A DNA stretch of 64,000 nt from an uncultured Collinsella sp. (GCA_958435945.1 CAUBIC010000014.1:3798-67797); one strand, 5' to 3'; positions 29,108-37,692 are shown, numbered from the stretch's first letter. The notes: a model not told the origin generated them from the sequence alone. Numbers and translations are program-made.

Positions 29108-29326
29108 CAAACCGTTTCAATAAGTTGCGGTGGAATAGTTCCTGAATGAAGCCCCGGAGGGCTAAACAGGAACTATTTCACCGCAACTGCCTTGATGGGA
29201 TGGTGTTTCGCCCTGCGTGTCCGTATGACCGCTCCTGCCCCTTTGCCGAATCCTTACCAGCGCTTCTGTGCAATTGGGGTACGATGAACTAACTGCATAT
29301 CGGGCGAATACGAAGGGGCCCTGTCC
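29108..29326. other. Intergenic region with repeat A2 and transporter promoter
   Basis: Apart from the inverted repeat, the only signal is a TACGAT hexamer near 29280 that could serve the transporter gene. Confidence 0.35.
29125..29186. repeat. Inverted-repeat element, copy A2
   Basis: Arms of 20 bases (29125-29144 and 29167-29186) pair with one G-T wobble. They begin TTGCGGTG and end CACCGCAA as in copy A1, while the inner arm sequence differs. The loop contains a small GCCC/GGGC stem. Confidence 0.75.
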
Positions 29327-30586
29327 ATGAAATACACCAAGCTCGAGCGTAACTGGGTTATGTACGATGTGGGCAATTCGGCCCTCGTGTTGCTCAATAC
29401 CTCGGTGGTGCCCATCTACTTTAACGCCATCAATACTGGTGCTTCCTCGGCAGACCTGGTGGTCGCTTGGGGCAACGCTCAGACGATCGCCTCGCTGGTC
29501 ATTGCCATGCTCATGCCCATTCTGGGCGCGCTTGCCGATTACGCCGGCAACAAGATTAAGTTCTTCTTGGGCTTCTTCCTCACGGGCCTGGTTCTTTGCC
29601 TGGCGCAGGCTATCCCAATGTCCGCCATGGCATTTTTGACCGTGTACGTGCTGTGCACCATCGGCCTTAACTCTTCTATGACGTTCTACGACGCCATGCT
29701 GCCCGACATTACCACCGACGAGCGCATGGACGCCGTGTCCAGCTCGGGCTATGCCTGGGGCTACATCGGTTCCACCGTGCCGTTCATCATCTGCCTGGCG
29801 CTCATCATGGGTGGCCCCGCTCTTGGCGTCCCCACCATGCTGGCAACGCGTCTGTCGTTTATCATCACTGGTGCCTGGTGGCTCATCTTTACCCTGCCGC
29901 TCATTCGCACCTATAAGCAAAAGTACGGTCGCGAGCGCGGTCCCGAGGACACCATCGGCCACATCGTGGGCGGTGTGTTCTCCGAGGTCGGACACACCAT
30001 GCGCGAGATCGCCCACAACAAGACCGTGCTGGTCTACATGATCGCGTTCTTCTTCTATATCGATGGCGTCCACACGGTCATTTCCATGGCTACCAGCTAC
30101 GGCTCGGCTTTAGGCATCGACTCGACCCAGCTGGTGCTGGCGCTGCTCGTTACGCAGTTTGTGGCCTTTCCGTCTGCTATCATCTACGGCAAGCTCGCCG
30201 GACGCGTGGGCACGCTCAACATGATCCTGGTGGCCGTCGCCGCCTACATGGGCATTGTGCTGTTCGCCGCATTCTTCCTAAAGACCGCCTTCGAATTTTG
30301 GGTGCTTGCCATTATGGTCGGCCTGTTCCAGGGCGGCGTGCAAGCGCTCAGCCGTAGCTACTTTGGCCGCATTATCCCCAAGGAAAAGTCCAACGAGTAC
30401 TACGGCTTCTTTGACATCTTTGGTCGTTATGCAAGCGTCATGGGCACTTTCCTGGTGTCGGTCGTCACCTCGCTGACCGGCAACCCGTCGCTGGGCGTCC
30501 TTTCCATTGGCGTGCTGCTGATCGTTGGCTTTATGCTGCTGGTTCGCCTGTCCCGCATGACTCAGGCGGCAGAGCAGACCGCATAG
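29327..30586 (+). CDS. Major facilitator superfamily transporter, UMF1/Atg22-like
   Basis: The 419-residue protein has 12 predicted helices. It opens with the UMF1-type segment ERNWVMYDVGNSALVLL, followed by NSSMTFYDAMLPDI and VSSSGYAWGYIGS. Related proteins export amino acids or are of unknown substrate. It lies between the two LytTR systems without overlap with either. Confidence 0.87.
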   Translation: MKYTKLERNWVMYDVGNSALVLLNTSVVPIYFNAINTGASSADLVVAWGNAQTIASLVIAMLMPILGALADYAGNKIKFFLGFFLTGLVLCLAQAIPMSAMAFLTVYVLCTIGLNSSMTFYDAMLPDITTDERMDAVSSSGYAWGYIGSTVPFIICLALIMGGPALGVPTMLATRLSFIITGAWWLIFTLPLIRTYKQKYGRERGPEDTIGHIVGGVFSEVGHTMREIAHNKTVLVYMIAFFFYIDGVHTVISMATSYGSALGIDSTQLVLALLVTQFVAFPSAIIYGKLAGRVGTLNMILVAVAAYMGIVLFAAFFLKTAFEFWVLAIMVGLFQGGVQALSRSYFGRIIPKEKSNEYYGFFDIFGRYASVMGTFLVSVVTSLTGNPSLGVLSIGVLLIVGFMLLVRLSRMTQAAEQTA

Positions 30587-30678
30587 GAGCGAGCGGCTAT
30601 TGGGCCTGTCCGCGGTACTCTTTTGGGGTTATCCGCAATAAACATTGCGACTTGCGAGCAATGATTTGCCCAAGTGGG

Positions 30679-30736
30679 TATGATGGAATCAGCTAGGTCG
30701 CGGGGCGTCGCCTGTGTTTGGCGGCGCCCCGTTTTT
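30679..30736 (+). promoter_or_regulatory. Promoter-like -10 and terminator-like leader of glycosyltransferase gene
   Basis: TATGAT at 30679-30684 is followed by a 12-bp GC stem (30701-30712/30720-30731) and TTTTT, then the ribosome site about 10 bases later. The U-tract placement suggests an attenuator if this promoter is used. Confidence 0.5.
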
Positions 30737-30756
30737 GTGTTGCAGGGAGGGAAGGC

Positions 30757-31944
30757 ATGAACGCCACGGTTGTGATTCCAACATATTGGGCAGACGACGA
30801 GGCCCATGCAAACGCTCCCGGCGTCTATGACCACTCGACGAAGCTCAACGCCACCAATCCCGAGCTCGACCGCTGCCTGGCCTCGCTCGAGCAGGTGCGC
30901 GACATTCCGAGGATTATCCTTTTGGTGGTCTGCCCCATCTCGGCTACGGCTGATGTGTCGAAGCGCGTCCACGAAATCGTCGACGCGCACCCTACGCTCA
31001 AGGTCACCGTGGTTACCAACACCCAGGCATCGCGTATCGCCGACCGTGTGGCGCAGATTGCTCCCAAGGGCTCGGGCGAGTGCGTGAGCCTGCGCGGATA
31101 CGGCGCCATTCGCAATATGGGGCTTGCCTGCGCTGCGGTGCTCGGCCACGATGCCGTTGTCTTTTTGGATGACGACGAGACCGTTATCGATGCCGACTTT
31201 ATGAAGCGCGCGACCTATGCACTGGGCCAGCAGACGCGTCAAGGCCTGCCGATTTTGGTTAAGAGCGGTTACTTTTACGATCGAGACGGATCGCCGTTGG
31301 CGCCCACAGACAAGGTGGGCATTTGCCATCGTTGGTGGACCAAACGCATCGAGTTTAATCGCTGGATGAAAAAGGCGCTCTCGGGCACCCGTATTTCGCG
31401 TTCAAACTACGTGTGCGGCGGCCTTGTGGCGCTTCATGCCCGCGCCTTTACCCGTGTGGCGTTTGACCCGTTTATCACCCGAGGCGAGGACCTAGATTAC
31501 CTCTTTAACATGCGCATGTTTGGCTACGACGTGTGGTTTGACAACGAGTGGGTTGTTCGTCACCTGCCGCCCGAGTCCGAGAAGCGCTCGCCGCGCTTTA
31601 TGCAGGATGTGTACCGTTGGTACTACGAGCGTGCCAAGCTGACATTTGCCGCGCACCAGCAGGAGCTCATTCCGGTTACGGCCGCATCACTCATGCCCTA
31701 TCCGGGTCCGTGGATCTCGCGCGAGCTCGACGACCGCGTGCGCAAGACTGCCATGGTCCGCAGCATGTTTACCCGCGAGCACGAGGGGTATCTGCGCATC
31801 TGGCGTCATGGTATTGACGAGGCCAAGACCTACGCGCGTCAAAACGCCGCAAGCTACCTGCGTTTCCAGAGCTTCTGGCCCAAGATCATGGACGGGCTCT
31901 GGCACGACGCACAACTGACCAGCATCCTGGAGGGGACTGAATGA
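30757..31944 (+). CDS. GT2-like (GT-A fold) glycosyltransferase
   Basis: The 395-residue cytoplasmic enzyme starts MNATVVIPTYWADDE, a nucleotide-sugar binding strand. It has the metal-binding FLDDDETVID segment and a GEDLDYLFNM motif typical of GT-A catalysis. No membrane helix is seen. ATG at 30757 has GGGAGGGAAGG upstream. The TGA overlaps the ATG of the following histidine kinase, an unusual pairing that implies shared expression. The acceptor is unknown. Confidence 0.85.
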   Translation: MNATVVIPTYWADDEAHANAPGVYDHSTKLNATNPELDRCLASLEQVRDIPRIILLVVCPISATADVSKRVHEIVDAHPTLKVTVVTNTQASRIADRVAQIAPKGSGECVSLRGYGAIRNMGLACAAVLGHDAVVFLDDDETVIDADFMKRATYALGQQTRQGLPILVKSGYFYDRDGSPLAPTDKVGICHRWWTKRIEFNRWMKKALSGTRISRSNYVCGGLVALHARAFTRVAFDPFITRGEDLDYLFNMRMFGYDVWFDNEWVVRHLPPESEKRSPRFMQDVYRWYYERAKLTFAAHQQELIPVTAASLMPYPGPWISRELDDRVRKTAMVRSMFTREHEGYLRIWRHGIDEAKTYARQNAASYLRFQSFWPKIMDGLWHDAQLTSILEGTE

Positions 31945-33284
31945 TCGACCGCCGCGCCCAGCGCGATAATTCAATATCAATCTTTCGCGTGATCGCCGTT
32001 GTCTGCGCCATTTGCGTGCTGGTGTACTTTATTTTTGCCCTGGCGACTGGAATCGAGCCGATCGCGACCGTGGTCGCCTGCGCACTGCTGTGCATCTTTC
32101 TGTGCATTTTTATCTATTTGACGCTCAATCCCGATTCGGTGCGTTCGCAGTACACCGAAGAGACGCTTTCGGTGGCCTCTGCCATGCTCGAGGACATCAA
32201 AGGCGGTCTGACGCAGGAGTCGGCGCGTCTGGTGTGCCAGCGCATTTTGCCCGAGACGCGTGCCATGACGGTTGCCATCACCGACGAGAGCAACGTGCTG
32301 GCCTGCGCGGGCGAGTTTGAGGAAAAGCTGCTGCCCGATTCGCCCATCCACACACTTGCCACGCGCTACGTCATCGAGCACGGTATCGTCCAGTCGTTCA
32401 ACCGTGTGGTGGACGTGGTGGGCTCGGATGGCTCGCACAACCATGTTCCCGCCGGTATCATCGCTCCTATCAAGGTGGGCGACCGCACCGTCGGCACGCT
32501 CAAGTTCTACTACAAGACCCCGCGTGCCGTCGACCGCACTCAGTACGCGCTTGCCTCGGGTTTTGCCGAGATCCTGTCCACGCAGCTCGCCATCCACGAG
32601 CTCGAGGTGCAAAAGGAGCTCACGGCCCGTGCCGAGGTGCGTGCCCTGCAGGCACAGATCAACCCGCATTTTCTGTTCAACACGCTCAACACCATCGCGT
32701 CGTTTACGCGTACCGATCCGCTGCGCGCCCGCGAGCTGCTGCGCGAGTTCTCCTCGTTCTATCGCGCCACGCTCGACAATTCGGGCTCGCTCATTCCCGT
32801 GTCGCGCGAGGTCGCGCAGACCAAGCGCTACCTGACGTTTGAGAAGGCGCGCTTTGGCGAGGATCGCGTGCTGGCGACCTTCGACGTGTCCGAGGACGTC
32901 GAGGACACGCTGGTGCCGGCATTTGTAATCCAGCCAATCGTCGAGAATGCCGTGCGCCATGGTATGGGCGACGACGATGCACTGAGGATCGACGTGTCGG
33001 TCCACAGGGATGGCGAAGATGCGATTTTGATTGCGGTCGCCGATAACGGCGTGGGTATGGATGAAGGCACCGCTGCCAGACTGTTTGACGAACGCTCCGC
33101 CCGTCCCGACGCCAACTCCCCACAGGGTGGCGGCGCCGGTGTGGCCATGCACAATATTTCGGAGCGTATCCATCGCTTTTATGGACCGCACTCCTATACG
33201 CGCGTCGAATCGGCGCCGGGCAAGGGCACTAAAGTGCTCCTGCATCTCGATTTGTCGGAGAGCATCTTCGACATTCAAGAGTAA
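31941..33284 (+). CDS. LytS-type sensor histidine kinase, second copy
   Basis: The 447-residue kinase shares the layout of the first. Two N-terminal helices (about 15-60) and a GAF-like region precede His in NPHFLFNTLNT (near residue 242) and an ATPase domain (VENAVRHGM, ADNGVGMDE, GAGVAMHNI). It is clearly paralogous to the kinase at 25.9 kb. It is translationally coupled to the glycosyltransferase upstream and 72 bases before its LytTR regulator. Confidence 0.91.
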   Translation: MIDRRAQRDNSISIFRVIAVVCAICVLVYFIFALATGIEPIATVVACALLCIFLCIFIYLTLNPDSVRSQYTEETLSVASAMLEDIKGGLTQESARLVCQRILPETRAMTVAITDESNVLACAGEFEEKLLPDSPIHTLATRYVIEHGIVQSFNRVVDVVGSDGSHNHVPAGIIAPIKVGDRTVGTLKFYYKTPRAVDRTQYALASGFAEILSTQLAIHELEVQKELTARAEVRALQAQINPHFLFNTLNTIASFTRTDPLRARELLREFSSFYRATLDNSGSLIPVSREVAQTKRYLTFEKARFGEDRVLATFDVSEDVEDTLVPAFVIQPIVENAVRHGMGDDDALRIDVSVHRDGEDAILIAVADNGVGMDEGTAARLFDERSARPDANSPQGGGAGVAMHNISERIHRFYGPHSYTRVESAPGKGTKVLLHLDLSESIFDIQE

Positions 33285-33356
33285 AATAATAGGTTACGGG
33301 TTTAACGCCGGTTGGCGGATGCCCGACGTAGTTAGTTGACGAAAGGTTTTATCCCT

Positions 33357-34073
33357 ATGCTGCGTGCGATGATTGTGGATGACGAGGCCCCGGCCCGTTC
33401 GGAACTTCGCTTCTTGCTCGAGCAGACGGGCAAGATCGGCACGATCACAGAAGCGTCGAGCGTTCGCTCCGCCATCGAGATGCTCATGGAGAGCCGCGTC
33501 GATGTCGTGTTTCTCGATATTTCGATGCCCGGCGCTTCGGGTCTGCAACTTGCCGAGGCACTGCATAAGCTCAAGAATCCGCCGGCGATCGTATTTGTAA
33601 CCGCGTACAGCGATCATGCGGTCGAGGCGTTTGATGTGGATGCCGTCGACTATCTGATGAAGCCGGTCGAGGAGGCTCGCTTGGATCGAGCGATCGATAA
33701 GGTTATGCAACGCGCCAAGCCTGTCACGGACAGCAAGGTGACCATCGAGCGCATCCCGGTGGAAAAGGGCGGCCGCAAGGTCCTCATCCCCGTGGACGAC
33801 ATTCGCTTTATCATGGCCAAGGACGATTACTCCTGTATTTATACGGTCGATGACCGCTTTTTGTCGACGACCTCGCTGGCACAGTTCGAGGCCAAGCTCT
33901 GCGACTTTGGCTTCTTCCGCGTTCACCGCCGCTATATCGTCAACTTGGCGTGTGTTACCGACGTCGAGACGGTTCCCTCGGGCGCTATCCAGCTGGGCAT
34001 TACGGGCGTCGACGAACGCGTACCGGTTTCGCGCCGTCGCGTCGTGCCGCTTAAAAAGGCCCTGAGCCTCTAG
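33357..34073 (+). CDS. LytTR-family response regulator, second copy
   Basis: The 238-residue regulator has DDE near residue 8, phosphoacceptor Asp54 (VVFLDISMPG) and Lys in DYLMKPVEEA. The C-terminal LytTR domain carries FFRVHRRYIVNLACV. ATG at 33357 has AAAGG upstream; a TTG start at 33336 is less likely. It is paralogous to the 27.3-kb regulator. Confidence 0.93.
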   Translation: MLRAMIVDDEAPARSELRFLLEQTGKIGTITEASSVRSAIEMLMESRVDVVFLDISMPGASGLQLAEALHKLKNPPAIVFVTAYSDHAVEAFDVDAVDYLMKPVEEARLDRAIDKVMQRAKPVTDSKVTIERIPVEKGGRKVLIPVDDIRFIMAKDDYSCIYTVDDRFLSTTSLAQFEAKLCDFGFFRVHRRYIVNLACVTDVETVPSGAIQLGITGVDERVPVSRRRVVPLKKALSL

Positions 34074-34080
34074 TACGCTG

Positions 34081-34130
34081 GCCCCGCAGCCCTGTAGACC
34101 AAAATCGTCTGCGGAGCCGTGGGGCTTTTT
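34081..34130 (+). terminator. Terminator of glycosyltransferase/two-component operon
   Basis: GCCCCGCAG pairs in two blocks with CTGCGG and GGGGC, followed by TTTTT. It is 8 bases after the regulator stop. Confidence 0.75.
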
Positions 34131-34167
34131 GCATGAATGCACCAAATCGTTTTGCGGAAGGGATCCC

Positions 34168-34635
34168 ATGAACAGTGCAAGCGCCAAGCGTATCGACATT
34201 ATCTCAGACACCCACGGCTATCTTTCGCCTGCGCTCCTGGACGAGCTTAAGGGTGCGGATCTGATTATCCATGCCGGCGACCTTACGTCGGAGATGGACT
34301 ACGAGCACCTGCGCACCATCGCCCCCGTGCGGGCCGTACTGGGTAACAACGATTACTACCGCGACTACGGCCCCGATGTAGACCGTCTTGCCCTCTTTAC
34401 CTACGAAGGCCTCAAATTCGCCGTAGCCCACTACCGCGAAGACCTTCCGGTGGGATCCGTAGACGTAGCCATCAACGGCCACACCCACGTAACCAAAGAA
34501 GCCCAAGTGGGCCGTTGCTTAGTCCTCAACCCGGGCAGCGCCAGCTACCCCAGAGGCACCCGAGGCCCCACCATGGCCAGAATGCTAGTAAAAGACGGCA
34601 AGATCATAAGTACCAAGTTTATTGACCTAGACTAA
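34168..34635 (+). CDS. MJ0936/YfcE-family metallophosphoesterase
   Basis: The 155-residue calcineurin-like phosphoesterase has its metal-binding motifs in order: DIISDTHGY, IIHAGDLTSE, VLGNNDYY and INGHTHV, ending with LNPGSASYPRG. Members hydrolyse small phosphodiesters. ATG at 34168 has GGAAGGG upstream. Confidence 0.93.
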   Translation: MNSASAKRIDIISDTHGYLSPALLDELKGADLIIHAGDLTSEMDYEHLRTIAPVRAVLGNNDYYRDYGPDVDRLALFTYEGLKFAVAHYREDLPVGSVDVAINGHTHVTKEAQVGRCLVLNPGSASYPRGTRGPTMARMLVKDGKIISTKFIDLD

Positions 34636-34642
34636 CCGCAAC

Positions 34643-34677
34643 AAAAACGGGGAATGCACAATGCGTCCCCCGTTTTT
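34643..34677 (+). terminator. Terminator of phosphoesterase gene
   Basis: AAAAACGGGG pairs with CCCCGTTTTT across a 14-base loop. It is symmetric, so it could act on both strands. Confidence 0.85.
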
Positions 34678-34793
34678 CTTTAAGCCAAAGGCCGAAGTTC
34701 AACAAGATCCATCAGACCAACCCCGCCGAAGAGCACGCGGGCTAGCCGCGCAGCGGCGCACGCCCGCAAAACTGGTTGAATAATGTGACGGCA

Positions 34794-34936
34794 GGGAGGG
34801 TCTCCGGGGCTGAGGGCGGGGGTTAAGTTTGTCGCGAGTTCCGCACGCAAAGGAAAGCACTTAATGTGCTTTCCGTCTTGCGCAGGACTGTAGAGCAGCA
34901 AACTTAACCCCCGCCCTCAGCCCCGGAGACCCTCCC
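34794..34936. repeat. Long palindrome with perfect 37-bp arms
   Basis: Arms at 34794-34830 and 34900-34936 are exact complements; an inner GGAAAGCAC/GTGCTTTCC hairpin sits off-centre in the 69-base interior. It contains no ORF of note and lies between a terminator and the tRNA promoter. Confidence 0.85.
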
Positions 34937-34969
34937 GGATGTCCCCGAAAAATTTTTTCAAAAAAGTTG

Positions 34970-34999
34970 TTGCGCGTCGGACAGACTTCTGTGTATACT
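34970..34999 (+). promoter_or_regulatory. tRNA-Asp promoter
   Basis: TTGCGC (34970-34975) and TATACT (34994-34999) at 18-base spacing follow a run of A/T. It ends 46 bases before the mature tRNA, a good match to a strong stable-RNA promoter. Confidence 0.7.
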
Positions 35000-35045
35000 A
35001 ATCCCCGCAGCGCACGCGAGCGGAAACAAACGCGAACGTCTGCCT

Positions 35046-35123
<78 letters not shown>

Positions 35124-35131
35124 ACGCAATT

Positions 35132-35159
35132 AAAGCCACGTCTTCGGACGTGGCTTTTT
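35132..35159 (+). terminator. Terminator of tRNA-Asp
   Basis: AAAGCCACGTC with a 3-base loop pairs with its complement and ends in TTTTT, nine bases after the CCA. Confidence 0.9.
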
Positions 35160-35261
35160 GCGTTTAATAGGCCATCGATCTTACGCGCCCCTTTATCAAA
35201 ATCACCGCATTTGCAACGAGCGAGCCAGCCTTTACTGATATATGCGTTCAAACAGGGGGTT

Positions 35262-35273
35262 TGTTGCGCAACA
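35262..35273. promoter_or_regulatory. TGTTGCGCAACA palindrome at Rrf2 promoter
   Basis: A perfect 12-bp palindrome lies just upstream of the candidate -35. GTTGCGCAAC also occurs at 11952-11961 before the second kinase operon. This may be a shared operator. Confidence 0.4.
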
Positions 35274-35467
35274 TCTGTTCAATGAAGCAGGGGGTTAGGC
35301 TATACTATATTTCACTGTAGGCCGTACCTGATTCAGCCAGTCTTCAAGTGCGGCATTCAGTGGACACCCAATTTATAATTTGGTTGTTCAGGCGGTCATT
35401 TGGCGTCTCGACACAAGCTCGGCCCCGGAGCTCGTTCGAGCTGTTCGTATTCCTTGAAAGGGGAAAC

Positions 35468-35953
35468 ATGGACATATCGAGGAAGACTGATTATGCCCTT
35501 CGCATGCTTGCGATGCTTGCCGAGGAGCCGGAGCGGTTGCTTTCTGTTCGCACTGCTGCCGAAGAGGTCAATGTTCCGTATTCGTTTGCCCGTTCGATCC
35601 AACACGGTTTGGTCCAGGCCGGCATTGTGGAGAGCCTGCGTGGTGTTCATGGCGGCATGCGCCTTAAGGTGAGTCCCGACGATGTCACGATCCGTCAGGT
35701 TGTAGAGGCCGTTCAGGGTCCCATGGTTATGAACGACTGCACCGCGCCCGATGGTGACTGTGCGCGCATGGGCACGTGCTGCTATCATCCCCTGTGGGCC
35801 GGAGCCCAGGCGCTGATGCGCGACTATCTCGATTCCGTTTCGCTCGGCGATATCGTCGCCCATCGCCAGTTCCCGGCTGTCGATCCCAAGTTCGCCGATC
35901 GCGATGCGTTTCCCGAGTACGCCGCCTGCGCGTACGCTTGCCGGGAGGAATAG
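35468..35953 (+). CDS. Rrf2-family transcriptional regulator with cysteine cluster
   Basis: The 161-residue regulator begins MDISRKTDYALRMLAMLAEE, the Rrf2 winged helix. It has GGMRLKVSPDDVTIRQVVEAV and a cysteine cluster NDCTAPDGDCARMGTCC, which is likely to bind an Fe-S cluster. Rrf2 proteins such as NsrR, IscR and RsrR sense NO, Fe-S status or redox state. It precedes a DNA glycosylase by 21 bases and rubrerythrin further on, fitting an oxidative-stress role. A second cysteine group (ACAYAC) lies near the C-terminus. Confidence 0.9.
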   Translation: MDISRKTDYALRMLAMLAEEPERLLSVRTAAEEVNVPYSFARSIQHGLVQAGIVESLRGVHGGMRLKVSPDDVTIRQVVEAVQGPMVMNDCTAPDGDCARMGTCCYHPLWAGAQALMRDYLDSVSLGDIVAHRQFPAVDPKFADRDAFPEYAACAYACREE

Positions 35954-35974
35954 CGCCGCATAAGGAGCATTACC

Positions 35975-36880
35975 ATGATTCAGGACCCCTTTCGTTCGAT
36001 GATTCGTTCGGAAGGGGTTCTGCGTTATCGCGACCTTCCGTGGCGCCGAACGCGCGACCCGTATATCATCTGGCTCTCCGAGGTCATGCTGCAGCAGACA
36101 CAGGTGCCGCGCGTGGAGGCGCGCATGCCGGCGTGGCTCGATCGCTTTCCGACTGTCCAGGCTCTCGCCCAGGCTGCCCCTTCCGATGTCTTGGATGCGT
36201 GGCAGGGGATGGGCTACAATCGCCGCGCCCTGGCGCTTCACAGGGCTGCACAGTGCGTTGTGGAGGACTGGGATGGGGAGTTTCCGCGCGAGACGCACGA
36301 TCTGGTCGCGCTGCCCGGCATTGGCCCGGCAACGGCGCAGGGCATCCGTTCGTTTGCATTCGATCTTCCGGGCGTGTATCTGGAGACCAATGTGCGCACG
36401 GTCTTTTTGCACCATTTCTTTCCCGATGTGCCGGCCGTTCCCGATCGCGAGCTGGTGCCGCTGATTCAAGCCGCCTGTCCGGCGGCCCCTGGTGCGGTGG
36501 CGGATGAGATTGCGCCCTTTGCCGCGCCTCAAGACGATGCCGACACGCCGCGCGCGTGGTATTACGCGTTGCTGGATTACGGCGCGTATCTTAAAAAGAC
36601 GCTGCCCAATCCGTCCAGGCGATCGGCGAACTATAGTCGGCAGTCCAAGTTTGAGGGCTCGCGTCGCCAAAAGCGCGCCCACATTGTGCGCATGCTGCTG
36701 GCAGCGCGCGATGGGCAGCCGGCAGGCATTACGCTCGATGAAGCCGTTGCAGGCGTTAACGAGATGGAGACGGCAGCAGGCCGAGAGCCGGTCGAACGCG
36801 AGCTGGTCGCAAGCATTCTTGCCGATTTGGAGCGCGAGGGCTTTTGCCGCTCCGAGGGTGATCGTTGGTTGAGTGTGTAG
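35975..36880 (+). CDS. MutY-like adenine/HhH-GPD DNA glycosylase lacking Fe-S cluster
   Basis: The 301-residue protein aligns by motif to the MutY catalytic core. LPWRRTRDPYIIWLSEVMLQQTQV holds the catalytic Glu (about residue 36), QGMGYNRRA matches, and LPGIGPATAQGI is the HhH. Where MutY has LDGNV with the second catalytic Asp, this protein has LETNV (about 135), i.e. Glu. The four-cysteine [4Fe-4S] loop is replaced by a basic stretch near 210-230. No NUDIX-like 8-oxoG domain is present. It may still excise adenine from 8-oxoG pairs, or its specificity may have shifted. Confidence 0.8.
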   Translation: MIQDPFRSMIRSEGVLRYRDLPWRRTRDPYIIWLSEVMLQQTQVPRVEARMPAWLDRFPTVQALAQAAPSDVLDAWQGMGYNRRALALHRAAQCVVEDWDGEFPRETHDLVALPGIGPATAQGIRSFAFDLPGVYLETNVRTVFLHHFFPDVPAVPDRELVPLIQAACPAAPGAVADEIAPFAAPQDDADTPRAWYYALLDYGAYLKKTLPNPSRRSANYSRQSKFEGSRRQKRAHIVRMLLAARDGQPAGITLDEAVAGVNEMETAAGREPVERELVASILADLEREGFCRSEGDRWLSV

Positions 36881-36994
36881 CCCGCCCAAATCTGAAGAAC
36901 GGGATTGTAAGGTTTAAATTCGCGGCTTGAGGGCATCCTAAAGACAAGGTCGCTCAAAGCCTATGGGCGGCACGTGTTGAAGGGAAGTACACCT

Positions 36995-37534
36995 ATGGAT
37001 TTTGAGAACTCTCAGACCAAGAAGAACCTCGAGACCGCTTTTGCCGGTGAGTCCCAGGCACACACCAAGTATCGCTACTATGCATCCAAGGCCAAAAAGG
37101 ACGGCTACGTTCAGATCTCGAATATCTTTGCCGAGACGGCGGGCAACGAGTCCGAGCATGCCAAGCTGTGGTTTAAGTATCTGCACGACGGCGCCGTTCC
37201 GGGCACTCTGGACAACCTGCGTGACGCCGCCACGGGCGAGAACTATGAGTGGACCACGATGTATGACGAGTTTGCCAAGACCGCCGAAGAGGAGGGCTTT
37301 GCCGAGATCGCCGAGAAGTTCCGCGGCGTCGGCGCCGTGGAGAAGGCTCACGAGGAGCGCTACAACAAGCTCGTCGAGCGCATTGAATCGGGCGAGGTGT
37401 TTGAGCGCGAGGGCGTAAAGGTGTGGAAGTGCCTGAACTGCGGGCACCTGCATGTTGGTGCCGAGGCACCCGAGGTGTGCCCGGTGTGCAACCACCCGAA
37501 GGCGTACTTTGAGGAGCAGGTGGTGAACTACTAG
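36995..37534 (+). CDS. Rubrerythrin
   Basis: The 179-residue peroxide-scavenging protein has a diiron four-helix domain with GESQAHTKYRYY, GNESEHAKLW and EKAHEERY. A C-terminal rubredoxin domain carries CLNCGHLH and CPVCNHPKAYF. It reduces hydrogen peroxide to water in anaerobes. ATG at 36995 follows GAAGGGA. It is closely followed by a long palindrome. Placement after Rrf2 and a repair glycosylase suggests common stress control. Confidence 0.96.
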   Translation: MDFENSQTKKNLETAFAGESQAHTKYRYYASKAKKDGYVQISNIFAETAGNESEHAKLWFKYLHDGAVPGTLDNLRDAATGENYEWTTMYDEFAKTAEEEGFAEIAEKFRGVGAVEKAHEERYNKLVERIESGEVFEREGVKVWKCLNCGHLHVGAEAPEVCPVCNHPKAYFEEQVVNY

Positions 37535-37554
37535 CGCGTGGCGCTGGCTGCTGC

Positions 37555-37642
37555 GGAGCGCAGGGCGGGGAAATACCTTTCCCTCTCGCTCACGGCTCCG
37601 CAGGGTCGCGCGAGGCAAAGGTATTTCCCCGCCCTGCGCTCC
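37555..37642. repeat. Long palindrome with perfect 26-bp arms
   Basis: Arms 37555-37580 and 37617-37642 are exact complements. The arm has GGGCGGGG followed by an A/T segment, similar in plan to the 34794-34936 palindrome. Confidence 0.8.
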
Positions 37643-37692
37643 GGCTTCGGGTCGTCGCGTGCTCGTTACTGAAAAGCTGATTAGAAGTTTGT

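Larger units (their letters stand above)
34678..35045. other. Intergenic region upstream of tRNA-Asp
   Basis: It holds a 143-base palindrome (34794-34936) and the tRNA promoter. The remaining 34678-34793 shows no convincing gene. Confidence 0.6.
35124..35467. other. Intergenic region: tRNA terminator and Rrf2 promoter
   Basis: After the tRNA terminator there is a 12-bp palindrome (35262-35273), TTCAAT at 35278-35283 and TATACT at 35301-35306, the likely promoter of the Rrf2 gene with a leader of about 160 bases. Confidence 0.55.
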
